Shown piece after piece: positions 24,263 to 35,699 of a stretch of 64,000 nt of DNA. The translations under genes were made by a program, and so were the position numbers. Location: the NCBI GenBank assembly GCA_037953625.1, contig CM075655.1, positions 124,379,001 through 124,443,000 of the forward strand, in the 5' to 3' direction. The stretch comes from Crotalaria pallida. Taxonomy: Eukaryota > Streptophyta > Magnoliopsida > Fabales > Fabaceae. A model generated the notes under the pieces. It made no database searches and was not told where the DNA came from. It saw nothing but the letters and a program-made list of their open reading frames with translations. Each line of letters opens with the position of its first letter. The first letter of the stretch is position 1.

Positions 24263-27094
24263 ATGGCACAACAAGTGCCTCGTGAGCCCTCAGTCTCAGA
24301 GCTCTTCCAACTCTCACTTGCTTGGTCCTCTTTGCACAGTGCAAATAGTGCGAATGCTGCTGATTTTGATGATGGTTTTGTCTTTGACATTGATCCTAGC
24401 TTGCTAGTGGACAATGATAAACTAACCATTGGTGAGATCATTGGCGAAGGTTCAAATTCCATTGTGTACGAGGGACGGTACGTGGGCATCCCAACTCGCC
24501 ACATAAATTATGTCTTTAATATACGTGTGTTTGTCTTTAAACTGTGGGAGTGTGTTTAGAGCATGTTAAAACCAAAATTTTATTTTGCTTTTGATTTGGT
24601 CACAGATGAGTTACTAACTCTTTTGTCACTTTTATAAGAAAAATGACATATGTTACGGAAGTAATATTTTACTTGAAATAATATTGTACTTAGTAATGAT
24701 TGATTTATACCTTACACCGTGTGGTACTCTTTTGCAAAATTATTTGGATGTGTTGTTTTCTCTGATACTGAATATTTTAGATTAATCAATGTTTGTTGAT
24801 TCAGGTATTATGGCTATCCTGTTGCTATTAAGACTATTGTACCCGAAAGAACAAAGGAAGCTTCTACCGATTGTAAGGCGAGATTTCAGCGGGAGGTGAA
24901 CGTATTATCAAGAGTCAAACATACAAATATTGTAAAGGTATTTCGTAGTGTCTTATCTTATTATTACCTGGATGATGCCTCCATATTTGTTTGTTTGCTT
25001 CTCTTTTTCAAGGCTTAATTGTGTCTGTAAATTTTCTTTGTTGCTTTGTTCATTGTTTGTTTAACTTAGTTTCAACTACGTACTGCATGCTATGCTAAGA
25101 GATTGCATAGTTTTGTCTCACATTTTTACTCACTTTTCTCTTTTAACAAGGAGGATATTACATATTTACATTATGACTCATCTAAATTTTTTTTTCAATA
25201 TAGAGTAAGTAGACAAAATTTAAGAGTTCACCCTTTTTTTTTTATTTAATTAGTTATTTCCAAAGTTCTTTTTTTCACTTTTCAGAGTTGGCAAGTTTGA
25301 TGATTCAAAGTTGTTTTGCAGTTTATTGGCGCTTCTGTGGAGCCATCAATGTTGATAATCACAGAACTTTTGGAAGGTGGTACACTTCTGAAAAACATGA
25401 AGCGCATGTCTCCAATGAGACTAGATTTCGAGACATGTCTAAGTTTTGCTTTGGAGATTTCTGAAGCTATGGAATATTTGCATGCAAATGGCATCATTCA
25501 CCGTGATCTGAAGCCCAGTAATCCTTTCTTTATTCTTTTTATTGAATATGTTTGGTTCTGACTGATGTGCAGGGTCATAAAACTTGGATTTTTTAAATTT
25601 TTCATACATTATTATACTATACATAAAATCAGATTTACTTGTAACTGCTTTACTAAATGCAATGAAATCATTTTCGAGGAGCCGAGATAATAATTAAGTG
25701 CATATACTAAATTGAAAACTATTTAACTTTTTTTTGTTTATTAATCAATTCATTCATACAATTAACAAGGGGAGGTGTCAATGAACATTAGTTTGGACGC
25801 ATAATAGGACACCATTTGAACTTTTCTTCATTTAAATAATAGTAGATGCAGTTGTGAATGCACTAATAAGGGCTATCCATGGCTATGTCTTTTCTAGGCA
25901 ATTTAATTCTTACAAAAGACAAGAAGCATGTTAAGCTTGCTGATTTTGGGATAGCTAGAGAGGAGACTGACGACGATATGACGAGTGAGACTGGCACTTA
26001 CCGTTATATGGCGCCAGAGGTACATTTTTTATTGGATTATATATTATATGTCTCTTTGCATATGGATCTAAATATTATTGCTTGTACCTTTTCACATTGT
26101 TAAAATCTTCCTCGTGATCATGTTTACTGTATGTCTAATATGTCTTTTGTTTGCATCAGCTATATAGCAAAAGTCCACTTCCAAGGGGAGCAAAGAAGTC
26201 CTATGATCGTAAGGCAGATGTCTACAGCTTTGCAATGGTTCTATGGTCATTGATAAAAAATGAAACACCATTCAAAGATAGGAAAGATTTGATGGCAGCA
26301 TATGCTGCAGCAAACGTATGCAACTTTTCTCTGTGTTCTAATTTTATTCATGAAATTTTTTCTCCTATCATCTCCTTTTCCTATCTATATTTATATCTTC
26401 CTTTTAAAATATTCCAATAAAATCTTAGCTTGCTTCTTCAAAGCTTTTTATTATATACAATAAGGTGTTTGCCAAATATATATGCTATGATATCTTGAGT
26501 AGTACTATAGAATTTTTTGAACATGATGTTAGTTCTGTTTGGTAGTTACATTACATACATGGTTGTTTTTATCACATAATATAATCTTTTAAGCATTGGT
26601 ATGTTGTTATATAATTTGTGTTACATTGGTGGTGGTGGTTGCAGAACATGAGGCCTAGTCTGGATGATTTTCCAGCATCTCTAGTTTCCCTGGTGCAATC
26701 CTGTTGGGAAGAAGACCCAACGCTACGGCCAGAATTCGCAGAGATCACAAAGATTCTCTCAACTCTGCTCCAAATTTGCTCATCATCAACAGGGTCAGCT
26801 CCAATTGCCATCATACCCGAAATTAAAGAAGGATTAGACAGCAGCATTGATGATCAACGCTTAAATATTGCACAGACCTCATCCCCGCAGTCACTGGAAA
26901 ACATTTCCAAACATGATCATAATCTTGGGATGGTAAAGCGCAATGGCTGCAAAGATGATGAGGACGGGCCTTCGTCTCCGCGCAATGCAAAGTCCCCCAC
27001 CAAGGCTGACTCTGCAAAAAGCAAGCCAAAAAAGAATAATTGGAGGCGCAAGTGTTTGTCTATCTTCAAATGCTGCTTTGGCATGGAGAAATAA
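24263..27094 (+). CDS. Raf-like dual-specificity-type protein kinase (HT1-like fold)
   Basis: A protein kinase of about 423 residues. Six exons: 24263-24477, 24805-24937, 25322-25517, 25898-26019, 26160-26315 and 26645-27094; every GT-AG junction keeps frame. The N-terminus (1-53) is Ser/Ala-rich. The catalytic domain starts at LTIGEIIGEGSNSIVYEG (54-71). Key residues are present: glycine loop, VAIK Lys81, HRDLKPSN (Asp178 at 176-183), DFG (197-199) and YMAPE (218-222). It ends near LRPEFAEITKIL in the last exon. The HRDLKPSN and RYMAPE patterns fit the plant Raf-like (MAPKKK C) group. The closest relatives I recall are At5g66710 and At3g50720/50730; substrates are unknown. The C-terminal tail is basic and ends with a cysteine cluster (KCLSIFKCCFGMEK), which could be lipid-modified; that is an inference. 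Confidence 0.93.
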
Positions 27095-27457
27095 TGTGAA
27101 TAAGTTTCTAAGTAGTGTTGCTTAGTGTAAGGTTTTTCCGCTGTTACCTTTGATGTAAGAGTCAGAACTCGATAGTAGATTATAATAATATCTATGAAAC
27201 TCCTGTTATTCCCTTGATCGAATACATGTGATTTCATTGCGAAATAAAGAGTATTAAGTTCTCTTGTCCTATAACATGAGTTAGACTTAGCATTCATAAA
27301 AGAAATCGATATGCAAATCCAAGATAGATTTATGATTGTTTATTTATTATTGTGTAACCCCAATTAAAAAATAATTGCTCAATGGGTTAAGTGAATAAAT
27401 GATGCATGTAATTTTCCTCTTTTGTGGGAACATTATACACTAGATCGCAATTTTATG

Positions 27458-27734
27458 TACTCCCTCCGTCCCTAATTATAAAGCTCTCTTGACACTTTTA
27501 TTTTGTCCCTATTTATAAAGCACTTTACCAATTTTCAATAAGCATTAATTACGTTTTTCCACAAACACCTCTATTTATTTAACATTTTTTAGATTTTCAA
27601 TAATATTAATAGGGGTAATTTTGAAAATACATATCAAAAGTTCACATTTCCAATACAATTAACTAAATTATTCCATTTTCTTAATGGACGTGAAATCTCC
27701 CAAGAGAGCTTTATAATTAGGGACGGAGGGAGTA
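27458..27734. mobile_element. Stowaway-type MITE, near-perfect ends
   Basis: The ends CTCCCTCCGTCCCTAATTAT and ATAATTAGGGACGGAGGGAG continue to pair for about 32 bp, and TA flanks both sides. This is the best preserved copy of the commonest family in the window. It lies about 360 bp beyond the kinase stop codon, on the edge of its 3' flank. Confidence 0.92.
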
Positions 27735-28204
27735 TGAATGTTTGTTCACATAAAACTATGCAGGTTGCTTCACATGAAACTAAAACTCAATTTAAAACAA
27801 AAGCTCAAATCTTATTTTCAACAGTATTTCTTATTTATCAACAATATCAGATGAGTTTCTCTCGATCTTGAATAGGATTCTTTCATGTGATCACGCTAAA
27901 AAAAATAGATAAATAAAAAAAATTATTAGTGGATTTAAAAGAAAAAGGAGAAATTTTATTAATAACTTTACGGTTTTTATCCCATGCATCTCATGCACAA
28001 GATAAAAAATATACATAATAAATTTATATTTAAAAACTAAATAATTATTTTTTAATTCATTATTAATTTTTCAAAACACATTTACTATTTAAGGTTTGAT
28101 TAATCTATAAGTTAGAACGATCCATGAGTCTATTGTGTATTGTGGACCTCTTTTACCACATACAAATAGGCTAAGGTATAAAAAAAAAATCTAAGTTATT
28201 ACTA

Positions 28205-28300
28205 TCAAGTGGTTTTTTTTGTTTTCACCTTGGTATCCGGCTCACTGGGCCGACTAATCCAGTTCGAGGGGGGTCCCGGGTTAAGGTTTTATTCATCTTC
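28205..28300 (-). mobile_element. SINE 3'-end fragment (GACTAATCC module)
   Basis: A T-rich head is followed by TATCCGGCTCACTGGGCCGA, then GACTAATCCAGTTCGAGG. The inverse of this segment recurs at 58765-58880 with an A-rich tail, so the T-run here is the tail of a minus-strand SINE. It is truncated, with no A/B-box part visible. Confidence 0.55.
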
Positions 28301-29660
28301 CAACTTTATTGCGCAAGTAGTTTAACGACACAATTTGTTTAAGAATACATGTTAAGAAACATATAAATAAATAAAAAATCACAAGTCTTAATTATTTATT
28401 TTTCGATTTTATTTATTTTTCGAAAAATATAAAAATTTATATTTTATAATAGTTTTACATTACATTTATCTTCTTAATAAATATTTTACAACACTTGTTA
28501 GCGTTTGCCCGAAATTCTATAACAATTTCCAGTCTTGACTTTCAAGTAATCTATAAAAAAATTGTTTGCCCATAAAAGAGATGAGAAGGTAGTTTATTTT
28601 CAATATTATAATTACTTTATTTTTTTTACGAATATTTTTATTTATTCAAAATTTATTTTTAAAATTTTAATAATAATATTTTTAAAAGTTATTATTTTCA
28701 ATACAAATAACAATTTTAGTTAACTTTTTTAATTATCATATTTTTCTTAAAAAAAACTTATTCCCTTTATCTCAAATATAAGCAAATAAAAACATTTTAT
28801 TAGTAGTATAAATATAAATAAAATTTAACTAATATTCTATTTCAATACAATCATTCATAAAACATATTAATTAAGTTGCTGTATCATTTAATTTTTATTT
28901 TATTTTCATTACATGTTTTCAAAAATAGTTTTTTTTTAATTCAAAAAATCTCAACAATTTTTTAATAAATATAAAGTTAATTTTTTCTTTTCTTTAAAAC
29001 CAAGATATATTTAAAGAAGATAATATTTAATGTTATCCTATCTAGAAAGGCACACAGTTGTGACTTGAGAGATGATGAGTCAGAGCCATGGTGTAACCAA
29101 ACCTGATCCAGTAAGACATGGACAGCTGTAATCCTCTTCCAAGCACGTGTCGGGTAGAAAGCCCTAAACCCAACCAACCACCCCACTTTCGTTTTTCCTT
29201 CAACCTCAAACTGTTACCCTATCCTTTCATTTTTAATTTATCCTAATTCTTTATTTGTCTTATTTCAAATAAAATATATTTTATAAAAAAATATAATTAT
29301 TATTTAGATTTTTAATACATTAATTATTTCTTTTTTACTATACCTTTTATCTCTTTATAATATTAATTTTTCTTCATTATTTACATGGAGAAAGACTTAT
29401 AGAATATGTACAAATATAAAAAATAACATTTATTATACTCTTGAAATCATCAAACAACATATAAAAAAATTCTAATAAAAAAGAATTAATAAGTAAAAGA
29501 GGGAGTATGTATCACTTTAACATTTTTAATTCATTTTAAAACATTTGTTGCTTTATTAATTCGAAAGTGTATTAATTAATTTATTCTCAAATTTAATTTT
29601 ACATTTAATATGTTAAAATATTTGAAATAAGTGATAACTAATGTAATGTGAGAATATTAT
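28300..29660. other. Intergenic, one GC-richer patch
   Basis: Mostly AT-rich. The patch 29040-29200 is GC-richer, holds a CACGTGTC (ABRE/G-box-like) site at 29143-29150, and has a short minus-strand frame without known homology. It lies about 0.9 kb before the presumed GBF1 transcription start and could be a distal promoter element or an old gene piece. Confidence 0.35.
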
Positions 29661-29669
29661 AGTAAAATT

Positions 29670-29930
29670 ATACTCACTCTAGTCTTATTTATAAGACTCT
29701 TTTGAAATTTTTTCTTTTATCAAAAAAGATAATTAAACTTGTTAATGACATTAAAAATAGAAAAATTTGATATATTTTTTCAAACTCACCATTAAATTAA
29801 TATTGAAATTCTAAAAAATGTAGAATTAATAAGAATATTTGTGAAAAAAGTAATCAAAATACTTATAAAAATTAAAATAAAGTCTCATAAATATGAACAA
29901 AATAAAAATCTCAAAAATATTATATATAAA
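29670..29930. mobile_element. Diverged Stowaway-type MITE
   Basis: TACTCACTCTAGTCTTATTT and the interior AAAAATTTGATATATTTTTT match the 11049-11325 family. The right end (CTCATAAATATGAACAAAAT) is eroded, without a readable TIR. Confidence 0.5.
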
Positions 29931-30099
29931 ACATAAGAAAATATAATACATTTATTAAAAATTGAAATATTAAATTATTTTCTTATATCTTATTACTATC
30001 ACGAATAGGAAATTGGAGATGAGAGAGTAGTAGTTTCGTTTTTATATTTAAATTTGTATTCTGAGACTTGAAGTAGTAAGTAAGCCCTTGTTAGTTGTG

Positions 30100-30373
30100 T
30101 TCCTGTCTCTAACATCCACGACCACCAGAACTCACACAAACTCTGTCACAACACACCTCACTCTATTTCTGTGGTTTGTGGTTGTTAAAAGGTACTCCGT
30201 ACTATAAACAAGACTCAAAACAGAATCCGTTTGTTTGGCTCCTACAACAAAACAAAACAAGAGCTCAGTAATAGTTATTAGTTACGTGTTAGTTATTATT
30301 ATCGCCCTTGTCCATCCCAGTTGGACTTCCACCTCACCGTTTTCGCCCCCCTTTCTTCAGGCCAAGGAAACAG
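30100..30373 (+). other. Probable 5'-UTR exon of the GBF1-like gene
   Basis: A C/A-rich stretch typical of a plant leader (ATCCACGACCACCAGAACTC onward) ends with AAGGAAACAG followed by GTCACT at 30374, a fair splice donor. A matching acceptor could be TTATTCAAG at about 32942, giving a 5'-UTR intron of about 2.6 kb before the start codon at 33036. Large 5'-UTR introns are common in plant regulatory genes. The assignment is inference; the exact start is unknown. Confidence 0.45.
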
Positions 30374-30890
30374 GTCACTCTTTCTTCCACTTCACCATTT
30401 CCATTTTTTTATTTTTTTATTTTTTTGGATATTAAGTCTTTCAGTTTGAGTTTGGTTTTTAGGGATATGCAGTGCTTTAATTTCTTCCCTTTTTGTTATT
30501 TTAACTGAAATGAAACATCTTGGTAAATTAAATTTGTTAATCATTGATATATAGATTCTATTCCTTAATTAGTTTCTTTATTACTAATTCTAATCACCAC
30601 GGGGAAAGAAAAACTTTGATGAATGACAAATATTATCAATAGTTCTTATGTATGCTACGATTCTAAACTATTGTAAGGGTGTCAAAATAGGATTTGGTTT
30701 GTTTGGCTGATCTAAAAAGTGAAATTAAGAAGAAGAAGCAGAAAAAAAAGTTGTGAAATATAAAAAGTTAAAAATACTAGCATCATGTTATGGATAAGAA
30801 TGTCAAAAATAGGAGAGAAAACTAATTTTGGTGACAAGTATAGAGAAGACAAACAAGGATAAAATATTAATTTCACGTCCTTTTCCATTT

Positions 30891-31081
30891 TTTTTTATAC
30901 CAACCGGTACCCGGATCTAGTTTACCCAGAATCCGACTCATCCGGTCCGACCCAACTGAGCTCGCACTAAGCGGTAGGGGTCTCCCAGCGGGGGTTGCTC
31001 CATACCCAAGGCTCGAACTCGAACTCGAGACCAGTTGGTTAAGGGACCAAATGAGCTACCACTTGACCAACCTACGTTGGT
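30891..31081 (-). mobile_element. tRNA-derived SINE with 16-bp target duplication
   Basis: Read on the minus strand, it starts near 31080 with GGTTGGTCAAGTGGTAGCTC (A-box-like). It continues through a B-box-like GAGTTCGAGTTCGAGCC and ends in an A-rich tail (the T-run at 30888-30897 on the plus strand). ACGTCCTTTTCCATTT occurs at 30875-30890 and again at 31082-31097, a perfect 16-bp target-site duplication made by LINE-type retrotransposition. It lies within the presumed 5'-UTR intron of the GBF1-like gene, in antisense. Confidence 0.9.
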
Positions 31082-31659
31082 ACGTCCTTTTCCATTTACA
31101 TTGATGAAAATGAAATGTTGATATATTTAACTTCCTAAATGGTGCTATCATCAAATCTCCCCGTGGCCCTGCTGTAGTTACAACAGACCAAAAAATAGGA
31201 ACAGAGGGATGAACAATAAATTGGGATTCAGGCAGTCCATCCCTATTAAATTCCCTATGCATTCGTTACTTATATAGATGTAAGCATAAATATAATAGCT
31301 AAAAATCAAAAAAACTTAGAGGTGTCTATGCCTCTATGGTACTCTAATATGCGTGGTTCACCTCTTAAGTTGAAGAAATTATGATCTTTGGATTTTTCAT
31401 CTAACTCATTAGAGATTCTTGCATTGACTAACATGATTTGTGATCATTAAACAAATAAATTTTATCTGCATTTTCTGCTTTTATCCCCAATTACAATTAG
31501 TCTTCCATTTTTTATTTTTTTTAAAAGTAAGCAAGTTCAAATTATGACTAGTCAAATATGGAAAGATCTTTGTACCCAAAAAGAAATGTGCTTAAGATCT
31601 TCTTATTCAATATACTATAATATTGCTAGCCTGGCATAGTTGTCATAGAATTGACCTAA

Positions 31660-31850
31660 AATGGTGGCTGACACAAATGTTAAAGGATATGTTGCTATTC
31701 AAACAAGTGGCTGAGGTTCGATCACTAACTTTTGTGAATGTAAAAAGCCTTGATAGGAGACAGTCCTATAGGGCTGACAGTGTCAAAAGGATTAGTTACC
31801 TACTTACAAAAGTAGATCTGTAGATGCCTTAAAAAAAAAAAAAAAAACTA
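31660..31850 (+). mobile_element. Candidate SINE with poly-A tail
   Basis: A segment with AGTGGCTGAGGTTCGATCAC (B-box-like) is followed by AAAAGGATTAGTTACCTACT and an A17 run at 31832-31848. The 'GGATTAG' module near the 3' end is shared with other SINEs here. No target duplication is evident, so this is weaker than the copies at 30891 and 62923. Confidence 0.5.
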
Positions 31851-33035
31851 AAAAATGCACATTTTAATCATGATTTGGCGCTATCTAAGAATGCGGGAAA
31901 CAAGGATTTGCAATTGCACATAGGTTAGAACAAACTCCTCATTAACTTGAGCAGTATGGTCCTGAACTCCTGATAGGTAGTAACAGTATTCAGTCCCAAA
32001 AGTAAGATACAATCAACTATAAATATAAAAGTCGCATCACTGAGTTATATGCATGTGCATGTAATCATATCGTATATAGATACATACACTTATGTGAATG
32101 AAATTGCCATCTGTAACTCAGAAAAAACATGAAGTTAAATATCTAGTCTTGTTGTCTCTTTCTTGCTTTCCTTTTTGTTGTGTTCCATGATAAGATGCAT
32201 ACAGCTAATGGATAAGCTGCCCAATAGCTAATAAATGATCATGTGTTAAGGCACGAGAGAGGCTTAATTATGAGTTATGTATAAAGATTTTTTTTTTCTT
32301 CTTCTATATATACTCTAAATCATTCATATTCTTTTGTAGAATTGTAAAATGGCCATGTTATTTCTTTATAGATATAAAATCACTGTTCAAAAATTTTCTT
32401 GCTTTGCTTTTTCTGTTTGTCTGTTGTCCAAAGTTTCTGGTAGATAAAGTTCAAATGAAACTAAATTATCATCTTTTAAATCAATCAATCAATCTAGTTT
32501 CTTATTTAAACATGAATTCTCAAGTTTGATCACTTAATATCTTGTTTGGGGGAGTTGCTGATTTTTCTGTTTTTGAAGTGAGTCTATTCACCTTAAAGAC
32601 CAAAAGCATCCATGTTTCCAAATAAGACTTGTTGCCTGGGTTCTGTCTGAAGGAAAGGATTGGTAAATGAGTAGGGATAGATAATTTATCCAAAGCTCAT
32701 TGAGAGAAGGGTCAGCTTTTCAGTCTACTTGATGATACTAATTTATTTGCTTATAGAAGAAGTGCTTAGTCAATTAATTTTAGTAGGATGGATCACTCAC
32801 TCAAAACAATATTTAAACTCATTTATACTGTACTTTTGCTTAGATTTGAAAGTTACTGATAATTTAATCTGAGTGCAATTCGTGAGAAGCAATTTCATAT
32901 ATTTTTTCTGTCTTTGTTGTCTGACATTTGTACTTATTCAAGGTGACATAACAGCTTAAAACAGTTATCAGAACTTGATCTGTCCACAAGTCTTTTGGGT
33001 TGTTGGCGAGCGCCGTTTTTTATGAACTGATCTGC

Positions 33036-33766
33036 ATGGGAACTAAGGAAGAAGGCCCAGCTAAACCTTCTAAATCACCTTCCTCAACCCAGGTTTTTTC
33101 TTTACTATCTCTCCTTACTTTTTTATTCTTCTGATCCTTAAACCTTTGTCCTTAACATTTCTGTTAAATATTAACAGGTGAAACCAGAGGCACCTTCATA
33201 TCCTGATTGGTCAAGCTCCATGCAGGTTGATGGAAATGTGATATAATTATATAAACTTGTTCTATCAGGCTTTTGTATATGTGAAAGCTCTTCTATTGAT
33301 AAACAATGTTAGTATCTAATATTTCAACTTCTCATTTAGGCTTATTATGCTCCTGGTGCTACTCCGCCACCGTATTTTGCCTCAACAGTTGCTCCCCCAA
33401 CTCCCCATCCATATATGTGGGGAAGCCAGGTAAACATCATATTTCATTTGGAATATTTGCTAGCATACTCTGAGGTGGAGAAATATCTTATTTAAAGTTT
33501 TTTTTTTCACCTCCAGCATCCGCTTATGCCACCATATGGTACTCATGTTCCCTATCCAGCTATGTATCCTCCTGGAAGTGTCTATGCTCATCCTAGCATT
33601 GCCACGGTATCTAACTTCCTTGCTCTAAGTCACTAATCTCTGCCCCTCAACCCCAAGGCAGAAGAATGTGAAGTCTCTGTAATATTTGCTTATACAAAAT
33701 GAATTCACTTGTTGCTAGGCAACTTGATTTGCAAGGTCTGCTATAGTTTGCCATTTAGTAATCTTC

Positions 33767-33817
<51 letters not shown>

Positions 33818-35490
33818 TTGACGTTTTGTAGACTCCAAGTGCCACACAGCATAATACCGAGTTTGTAAGCAAGGAACCTAATGGAAAAGATCGAGTTTCT
33901 TCCAAAAATTTGAAGGGAACTTCTACAAGTACAGGTTCCAAAGCAGGAGACAATGGAAAGGCAGGCTCAGGATCAGGAAATGATGGCATCTCGCAAAGGT
34001 TTGGCTAGCCACTGATTAATCAAACATCTTTGATATTTCTTTCTCCTCAGTTTGCTTCCTTAATATGGATTTTTACATAAAAAATTTATTAACAGTGCTA
34101 AAAGTGGTTCAGAGGGATCGTCAGATGCTAGTGATGAGAATACTAACCGACAGGTGTTTTACTACTTTGGCAATAGTACTTTTCCTCTCCCTTGTTTAAT
34201 CTTTTGAGTGAAAATCTCAATTGCACTGGTTTAATTGAAAGCATGTTGATCTTTTTCCTTCTGTTTCCTGCAATCTAAAAGTTCTATTTCTTTGTAGGAA
34301 TCTGCTACAAACAAGAAGGGGGGCTTGCACCAGATGCTTGTCGATGGTATGCTGCATCCTGCTTCATGATTACCTTTTGTTTTACATAGTTGCTAAAACA
34401 CAATGTGTTTGGTAAACATTTTCAGGAGCCAATGCACAGAACAATTCTGATGGTGCTGTTTCTGTACCTGGAAAGCCTGTTGTATCAATGTCTGCAACTA
34501 ATCTTAATATTGGAATGGACTTGTGGAATGCATCTCCTGCAAGTGCTGAAAATGCAAAAATAAGACACAATCAATCTGTTGCCTCAGGAGTTGTTGCTTC
34601 TTCTACCACAATGAAACATGACGTCCCGCGTGGTGAACATTGGATACAAGTATGAATGTGATTCCCACACACTAGTTTTTCTTAAACTGTTCTGAACATT
34701 TATTACTCTTTCCTAATGTATTTAAATATCTTCATACTTTTTACATTAGACCTCAAAATCATTTTTCTTCTATCTTGACCATGCACCTTTAAAGCTTTAC
34801 CTTCCGTTCCCTTCCATTATTCTTTTTTGGTAGGACGAACGTGAGCTGAAAAGACAGAAGAGAAAACAGTCTAATAGAGAGTCAGCTAGGAGGTCAAGAC
34901 TACGCAGGCAGGTACTTTCCAATTTCTACTTCATGCTCCCTTTTTTTAGTGAGACTAAGCCAGGTGTCAAGTTTGAATGGTCACTAATTTCTTGAGTTTG
35001 AGTGTAAAAAGATATAGAGTGTATCGACCTTTGATTATTAGCTTAAAGTGAGTTGAGATCTCGATACATTGTAGATAGTAAGAGTTACTTGCTCACCTTT
35101 CACTCGAACTTACTTTTAAATGAATGCGGCTTTTCCATTATTTGACTACATTCAATACTACCTTTATTATACAACATTTTCAAACCAGGCTGGGTATGAG
35201 GAGTTACAAAAGAGGGTGGAGGTGATGGGAAATGAGAATAGAATTCTGAGAGGAGAACTTCAGAGAGTAACTGAAGAATGCGAGAAGCTTACGTCTGAAA
35301 ATAATTCTATCAAGGTACATTTTTCCCTTTCCATTCTGCCTTGTTATTGCAGTAGCAATGCAATGCAATGCAATGGCCCATCTTTGTTGTCATGTGATAA
35401 CCTCAAAATGTAACATCTTCTGGCAATAATTGCTGTTAACAGGAAGAGTTGGAACGTTTTTGTGGGCCAGATGCAGTTGCTTACCTTTGA
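33036..35490 (+). CDS. GBF1: Group G bZIP, G-box binding factor 1-like
   Basis: A bZIP transcription factor of about 344 residues. Eleven exons: 33036-33092, 33178-33225, 33340-33429, 33517-33606, 33832-33998, 34096-34153, 34298-34346, 34426-34649, 34834-34911, 35189-35314 and 35443-35490; all junctions are GT-AG and in frame. The start gives MGTKEEGPAKPSKS, close to GBF1. A proline-rich activation region (about 20-100) contains YPDWSSSMQAYY and HPYMWGSQHPLMPPYG. A Ser/Gly-rich middle and an LNIGMDLW motif follow. The basic region is KRQKRKQSNRESARRSRLRR (267-286), and the zipper heptads are L293, M300, L307, V314, L321 and I328. Family members bind the G-box CACGTG; Arabidopsis GBF1 acts in light and senescence responses. 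It ends at GPDAVAYL, some residues earlier than Arabidopsis GBF1. Confidence 0.96.
33771..33814. repeat. (AT)22 microsatellite in a GBF1 intron
   Basis: A pure AT-dinucleotide run ends 17 nt before the acceptor of the fifth coding exon, at the place of the polypyrimidine tract and branch-point zone. Length changes could alter splicing efficiency. Confidence 0.95.
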
Positions 35491-35699
35491 ATAGATCAGC
35501 ATTTTTTTTTATTCTCATGCTTAAGGCAGCCGCAAAAATCGATAGACTCACTCACTCACTCACAAAAGAATGGAATTTGCAGCTGGAATTAGTTAATGAC
35601 CATCTCTTAATTGAGAACAGGATGTAATTTTTTCCTGTTTATTAATTTATAACATTAAACCTCAGTTGTTCATTTTTTGTTTTTTTTTTTGAAAAATAT

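Noticed and set aside
24099..24407. An upstream frame overlapping the kinase start
   Set aside because: It is out of frame with the kinase; the ATG at 24263 leads directly into a conserved kinase N-terminus and first splice junction.
30235..30508. Short proline/Phe-rich frames before GBF1
   Set aside because: They lie in the presumed leader and intron, overlap each other in different frames, and resemble no family.
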